A stretch of DNA of 64,000 nucleotides from the NCBI GenBank assembly GCA_004123355.1, contig SCHM01000001.1, positions 2,286,001-2,350,000 of the forward strand. The letters run 5' to 3'. The notes under the pieces are model-generated. The model ran no database searches and was not told the origin of the DNA. It saw only the letters and a list, made by a program, of their open reading frames with translations. Shown piece by piece: positions 57,801-64,000 of this stretch (position 1 is its first letter; the number at the start of each line of letters is the position of its first letter). The position numbers and the translations under genes were made by a program. The DNA comes from Amphirosellinia nigrospora (Eukaryota; Ascomycota; Sordariomycetes; Xylariales; Xylariaceae).

Positions 57801-60800
57801 TCGCTAGACAAATCATAGAGCAAGGTAAGACCTTTGGGGAGCTTCTGGCGTAGGTTGCGCAACGTCTCTTTCTCGTGCAACAAGATCCATCGGATGCCTC
57901 CTAGTTTTGGCGCGGCCTGTGTCGATGCGAAGCTGATGGTAAGGCCTGCTGATGCTGCTCGCTGGCTTAGAGAAGCTACATAGAGGCTGGGAGGCTCAAA
58001 GACGAGGACGGATGAACCCGGCGCGATGTCCGACAGCATAGTCCAAGAGACTAGCTCTGCTATAATATTATGAAGTGTCGTTATCGCATCTTTGTTGTTA
58101 ATCGCCAACACCTGGCTGGACACTACTTGGAGCGAGGAAGCGTTGCAATCCGATAGGGTCATCACCGTTTCGCCCGTCTCAATCTCTTTGCCCTGGATCA
58201 CATTGAAGAATCCCAGTTGACCAATTCTTAACGCCTTTGAAAGAGAGAACTGCGCCTGGACCTTTACAAGAGACTCATCAACAATCAATGGAACGAAACG
58301 TTCTTCATGGAATTTGAAGATAGGTTCTTGGCCATCGTACGTGAAACTCAAGGTATCTTGTCTTGGGTTTGAGTCGACCAAGATCGGGCGGCGGTTCGAG
58401 TTTAGCCGGTTATTCTTTTCCATATCTGGTCTGAGGCGTGTACAATAATCTTGCCTCTCGATAAGTAAAGCTCTGGCTCTTGGGTCCATAAGATATCGTT
58501 CTCCTGGCAATTTGAGGCTTCTTCCAGGCGCACGATGGTCTCAACCAAAAACTCAGATTTTTAGACTTTCCGCCTTGTCTACATTCAGTACCTGTATATG
58601 AATATCCGGATATTCCATACGCAGTGTCCGAAGTAGACCAATCGTCGCTGCTTGTTGTGGATTCTCGCACCAGGCATTCTCGGTCACCCACAACACGTGG
58701 ATAGCGGCGTTGAAGATGGTTTGCAGGGCGTCAAGTTGTTCCTCGTCAAGTCCAGCAAAGGTATGCTCGTCCAGTTCGGACAGAACGACGAATGTTGATC
58801 CCGGCTGGTAGTCAAGATCGATGATCTCCCGAATGCTAGGAACGGTTTCGAATTCGCGCCCTGCAGGAAGCACACTAGATATCCGATCCAAAATAACGGC
58901 TGTTTTAAGCGATGAACCTCCAATGAACACTAATGGTGCATATGAATCCTTGGCGGGGGCAGTTAGTGGCGAGTCGAGCCGCTGTATGAGATCATCGACA
59001 GCGTGAGTAGCAAATACACCATTCGGGAAGATCCTACTATCCGGATCGAGGGTGCGACTATCAATACCTGAAAAGCCAGTCTTCTTCAGCACGTGATCCC
59101 ACTTTCATAAGAGATGAAGGGTTCGAGACACGGCCCTCGTCGTGGCCAGCCCACCAATCAGGAAACAACCCGAAGATGAATCCAATACGAGTATGTTCGT
59201 AATGAGCCACTTCAATGACGACCAATCGGCCGCCGGCTTCAGCAAAGCTCGGACGTTTGATAGTGTCTCGTCAAGCTTGGGAGTAGCATGAAGCACATTC
59301 GACGCAATGATCAGGTCATAGGAATTTGGCTGGAACTCTTGTTCACTAGGATCACGGCGAATGTCGAGTGGCTGAAATTCCAACTTCTCTGCATGTCTCT
59401 CAAATTCCCTGGCAGCCTGCTCAAAGAAAGCACTGGAGATGTCGGTGAAGGTGTAGCTGTTGAACGACAACTTGTCATCATTCAGGAAATAACGTGTTGC
59501 ACCTCCGGTACCAGCCCCTAAGACTCGTCAGCAAATCTTCAGTAGTGAAGATACAAATAAACTAACCAATTTCAAGGACATCCAGATTTTGATAGCGGTG
59601 ATTAATTTGCTCAAGGAGTGTCTGATAATAGCTGTACGAATGCCCATAACTCACGGTACCACCATAGAACTCGGTGAGCAAGCCATCGTGATCCATGAGG
59701 TCGAAGGCGTTCTTGTTTTCTCGCAGCGTCTCCAGGGCACCTTCACCAACCCTCTGGATAAGACGCACGAATGGATGAGAAACGTTCCTTGCTTAGATGT
59801 CAGTGAGATTGATTCCTTTCGGATGGACACTTACTCCTGAATCATTTCCTGGATATCTTCTCTCGTGTCTTCGTCCCAACTTGGCTTATACCATACATTA
59901 CGGCCTACTTTTGCCTCGGCTAGCTTGTGCTCGCACCACTGGATATGTTTTACGAAATGAAATGCTGCCTTCTCCCTATCCTCGGCTGTGAGACTAGCAA
60001 TGAACGAACTTTATGAACCAATAAGTGATGCGCTCGATAGTTTCAACGTCCCTCTTATCCTGCTCAGTAGCATGATATTTGCTGTTATCAAGTAAGGAAT
60101 CAGGATTTATTGGCCCCCAAGTCCATTTGGAGAACATTTCATGGTCATCAGCAGCTGACGGGGGAGAAAAGGGTTTGAAGCCGAGGCCCTCTATTTGAAT
60201 CATGGTGGCTCCAGAGTCCGGATCAAAAACTTCAATGTCACCTTCGACCGTATTACCAGCACTGGCTGCGCTGGTCGAGATGAAGTCTACTTGGCCCGCT
60301 GAGGAGCCGATCCGATCAGCTAGCCAAGGGTTTAGCGCTATACGATCGATGCCAGTAGGCACAAGAAGCGACCGCAGACGTCTATCACCGGGTGCGGTGT
60401 ACGCCCCAATGAAACTTTGAAAGGCGACGTCGAGAGTTGCAGGGTGCATGACCATATTGCGATGATTGTCTTCCAGGCGGTGGAAATTGAGGGTTCCACA
60501 AGCTTTGCTGTCGCCACGTCTTAAACTACTGACCCCCGGAACTGCTTCGTATAACCGTATCCGATTTCTTCAAGCATGTTGTAGAATCTGTCAATGCTGA
60601 CATTGTTCAGATGTGGCGGCTCATCTTGGCGAGCTGGAAGAGTATCGGCTGATCCGCTTCCATAAGTGATGGCGACTGTACCAGAAGCTGAAGTAGTCAG
60701 GCTTGTTTCCCTAGCAAGCGAAGAATCGATCCTGAACTTATAGGCAGCGCACGTATCAATGGACTGTGAAGTATCCTTTTCTAGATGAAGGCTGAGTTCT

Positions 60801-63800
60801 ACCATACTATTTTCATCCTCGAAAGTCACCGCTTTGTTGATTTTCAGGTCTAGAACTTCCAAAAGCTGGACCTCCTTATCGCCGGCTAGTTTAACAGCAG
60901 CTTCCATGGCCATGACGACATAACCCGCACCAGGGAAAACGGTCTGTCCCTGCAATGAATGGCCACTTAGCCATTCGATATCTCGCTGTCGAATAAAGTT
61001 TTGCCATTGGACCGAAGAAAGGCTGCTTTGAGCAAGTTGCCTGCCGAGCAACAGATGAGGTTTCTCTGCGCCGAGCCATTGCCGAAGCAATCGAGACTCT
61101 TTCTTGTATGACCGTGAGGGTCCCATGAGTAGCACGGGACTTCTTTAGACAAGCCTCCAGTACCGCGATCCAATGACAAGGTACTAAACAGACGGTCGGC
61201 GTCGATGGCAGGTGAGCCAAAATGCGACCATAGGTAACCTAGACATAAAGAAAACGCTTCTATGTCGTTCTTTTTCCGGTCCATGCAGCCTACGTATGGG
61301 AGGGGGGCGCCAGCACAATTTTCTATCGTCTGAAGGCTCGGCCCCTTTAATGTGGGGTGAGGTCCGACTTCGATGCAAACATCAAGCGGGGTGTGTTTCA
61401 CCAGAGCCTGTTCCACTGCGTACGAAAAGAGCACAGGCGAGAGCAAATTATCCCTCCAGTACTCTGCCTTAAGGTCTCCAGGCTGCATGATGTGTCCCTC
61501 GAAAACCGATGAGATCCAGGTAACGGCTGGTGCAGTTTTCATATCAAAAGTATCGCAGCCACAGGCTTTTAGAGCAGCCACATACGGCTCGGAGCAAGGA
61601 CGCATATGATGAGAATGGTAAGCCTTGTCAACTTTAGAACCCGGTTGAACTTAGATTCCTCGTTGAGGACCTCTTGAACTTCTAAGATCGCGTCTTTATT
61701 TCCGGATAGGGTAACGCTTTCGGGGCATTGCTGGCTGCCACATGGACTCTGCCCTCAAATACATCCAGAGCACATAACTCAGTCGCATCGTCAAAAGATG
61801 TGCCTGCAGCCATCATGGCACCCTCCTCGCCATTTGGCCCGCCCGCGTACTTTGAAGTGAGACCGCGAAGATATGCTATACGAATTGCTTGGGATGCGGA
61901 TATGAAGCCCGCTGCGAAGGCGCAAGCTATTTCTCCCGAGCTATGGCCAGCAACAACTTTGAAAGCCGCCCCAGACGCTTGGAGAAGCTTTGTGAGCACG
62001 ATCTGGATTGCACAGCAAAGAGGCTGAGAATAGGTCGCTTGGTCAACATTTGACTCCTCGCCACTAAGTAGAAGTTGATCCATAAGCTTCCACTTGGGAC
62101 GGTACTCTGCCGGCAAGCTCTGGAGCGACTGATCAAGTTGTAAGATAATCTCACGGCATAAGCTATTTCGCAAATAATAGCTTTGCCCATGGCCGGCCAT
62201 TGGGCACCCTGTCCGGTGAAGATGCCAAGTATATGCGGCTTCTTTCTGATGTCAGAGTTGGTTGCGATGGATTGCTTGCCTTCGACCAAAGATGCGTCGC
62301 GTTCAAAGGCCTCGCAAAGACCTTGAACTGAAGAGACTGGGATCGCGTGACGAATCTGGAGATTCGATCGCTTCTTCAGCATCGTCCAGGCAAGATCCTG
62401 CAGCTGTAGAGCTGGCTGGCTCTCGAGGAAGTGCTTAAGGTCTCCCATGCTAGCCCTTAGCGAAGCATCGGAATGTGCAGAGAGGAGTATTGGCACAAGG
62501 CACGGTGTCGATGTCTGTATCTCACGACCTGTTGATTTCGACTCGGCAGTATAGGACTCGACGATTATATGGGCATTTGTGCCCCGAATCCGAAGGAATT
62601 GACACTTACGCGCCTTGGTTGACCAAACTTCAGCTCAGGCCACGATTGTAGCTTGGTGACGACATGGAGATCTGAATAGAATGGGGCTACTCTGGGACTA
62701 AGCTCATTGAAGAGCATGTTAGGTGATAGCAGCCCATTCTGAATGGCCATCGAAGCCTTGATTAATCCGGCAATACCAGCAGTACCTTCAGTATGGCCTA
62801 TTATAGTCTTAATGCTACCGACGTAAAGCGGATCTTCGTCGGCCTCACGTTTCCTGTCGCCGAAAAATGCTGAAGAGATGGCCTGGGCTTCTTGTGGATC
62901 TCCCGCCGGTGTTCCCGTACCGTGTGCTTCGAAATATTGACACCTATCCTCAGGCTTTGTCACGTCGAGGCCTGCTCTTTCGTAGACTTGGCGAATCAAC
63001 GCCTCCTGAGCTGAATGGTTTGGCATTGTTATTCCCGGGGTTTTGCCATCTTGATTAACACCGCTTTCTCGAATAATACACTCTATCCTATCGCCGTCTG
63101 CTATTGCCTGCCTAAGGGTCTTTAACACAACAGTGGCGACGCCTTCACCCCTGGCGTACCCATCAGCTGCGGAATCCCACATTCGAGAACGGCCAGTCGG
63201 TGAGAACATGTTCAGTTTACTGGCAGAGATAAAAGGAACTGGTCCCAATATCAAGTTTGAACCAGCAGCAACTGCCACCTTACTCAAGCCTGTTCGCAAT
63301 TGCTCGACCGCATGGTGAACAGCAACGAGTGAAGAACTGCAGGCAGTGTCGAATGTCATACTCGGCCCGTGCCAGTCAAAGACATAGGAGACTCTATTGG
63401 ACAGGATAGATGCTGATGTGCCGGTGGCGGCATAGATATTCAGGGCATCTAAGTCGTAGTTTTGATGATCGAGGAAATCCCGTTGCATCATACCAACATA
63501 AACGGCTGTAGGCGAACCACGAAGCTCTTCCATCCGTAACCCAGCCGAACAGAGACCCTCGTATACCGTTTCAAGAAGAAGACGTTGTTGGGGTCGATTG
63601 TATCGACCTCATTAGGAGGGATACTGAAGAAGGCCGGGTCGAAAGTGTATGGGTCTTCGTCCAGAAAGTAGGCATACCGCGCATTAGTACGGCCGTGATG
63701 TGACCCATCGTGATGATAGAAAGCATCGACGTTAAACCGATCTTTGGGACCTTTTTGACCAAGTCCCTAGGATTCTTCAGAAGTTCCCAGAGCTTTGAAG

Positions 63801-63881
63801 GACTGCTGGCACCGCCAGGGAAACGGCAGCCGCTGCCAATTACTGCAATGGGCTCATTATGCTGGGATCTCGATCGTCCAT
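54830..63881 (-). CDS. Highly reducing polyketide synthase with terminal condensation domain (KS-AT-DH-MT-psiER-KR-ACP-C)
   Basis: Builds a reduced, C-methylated polyketide iteratively. KS: DTACSSS with Cys codon 63339-63341, then EAHGTGT and [16 protein letters not shown] near 61945. [14 protein letters not shown] near 60945 and [10 protein letters not shown] near 60435. MT: LEIGAGTGG split by an intron near 59522-59570. A region at about 58450-57600 resembles the non-functional ER of such enzymes. [12 protein letters not shown] near 57475 and YSAANAY. Intron 57258-57308. [11 protein letters not shown], Ser codon 56459-56461. The last 430 or so residues form an NRPS-type condensation domain with no adenylation or release domain after it. 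Single-base losses break the frame near 63745, 62582-62585, 62170, 61720, 61634, 61119, 60535, 60000, 59215 and 58560; the last 790 codons are clean. The start at 63881 is tentative. Confidence 0.9.
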
Positions 63882-64000
63882 GGCTGCTATGGTAGACGTT
63901 CCCTGCAATGGGTCGCTACAGTCGCATGCGTCAAGGTGGTTTCTTGAAGATAGGTCAAAGTACGTGGCACTATTTGCAACATATCACAACAACACACGGC

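Noticed and set aside
1-64000. CRISPR arrays, bacterial operons, riboswitches
   Set aside because: The window is clearly fungal nuclear DNA; no regularly spaced repeats and no convincing TPP-riboswitch core were seen.

Overview
This window comes from a filamentous ascomycete (Pezizomycotina; Sordariomycetes is my best guess, from gene style and not from any search). The evidence is short GT-AG introns of about 50-170 bp inside housekeeping genes, HET and NACHT incompatibility-type genes, a highly reducing polyketide synthase (PKS) locus, a pol III-type tRNA, and small inverted-repeat elements in gene-poor spacers.

Left part (0.6-31 kb). A decayed NACHT NTPase gene (0.6-3.5 kb, minus) is followed by a run of conserved single genes: ARL1 GTPase (4.7-5.4 kb, minus), ribosomal protein eL39 (6.3-6.8 kb, plus), SKP1 (8.4-9.2 kb, minus), a large TM7S3/TM198-like membrane protein (11.3-14.9 kb, minus), a conserved multi-pass membrane protein (20.1-21.6 kb, minus), the Ras palmitoyltransferase subunit ERF4 (24.7-26.3 kb, plus), a DJ-1/PfpI protein (28.4-29.3 kb, minus) and a tRNA-Gly(GCC) at 30.96 kb. 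The gene-poor spacer at 14.9-20.1 kb carries two non-autonomous inverted-repeat elements.

Middle (31-46 kb). An accessory-looking block: a RIB7-like riboflavin-reductase relic with stop codons of the kind left by C-to-T mutation, two large adjacent genes of unknown function (32.7-35.7 and 36.4-38.5 kb, plus; the second pairs a Cys/His-rich N-terminus with C-terminal membrane helices), a conserved membrane protein (38.9-41.2 kb, minus), and two HET-domain genes facing each other tail to tail (42.0-43.9 plus, 44.0-46.0 minus).

Right part (47-64 kb). A secondary-metabolite locus: a 14-TM-type MFS efflux pump, a cytochrome P450, a BAHD/trichothecene-acetyltransferase-like acyltransferase, and a very large PKS read as KS-AT-DH-MT-(inactive ER)-KR-ACP-condensation, the architecture of lovastatin-nonaketide-synthase-type enzymes. 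The PKS would build a methylated reduced chain, the P450 oxidise it, the acyltransferase esterify it and the MFS export it. The condensation domain has lost the second His of HHxxxDG, and no trans-enoyl-reductase is visible, so the cluster may continue past 64 kb.

A caution for all gene models: many conserved genes, including the normally essential SKP1, are broken by single-base indels, usually one missing base, while others (ARL1, eL39, the acyltransferase, the last 790 codons of the PKS) are clean. Either the consensus has indel errors or some genes are truly decaying; coordinates of broken genes span the whole recognisable locus.
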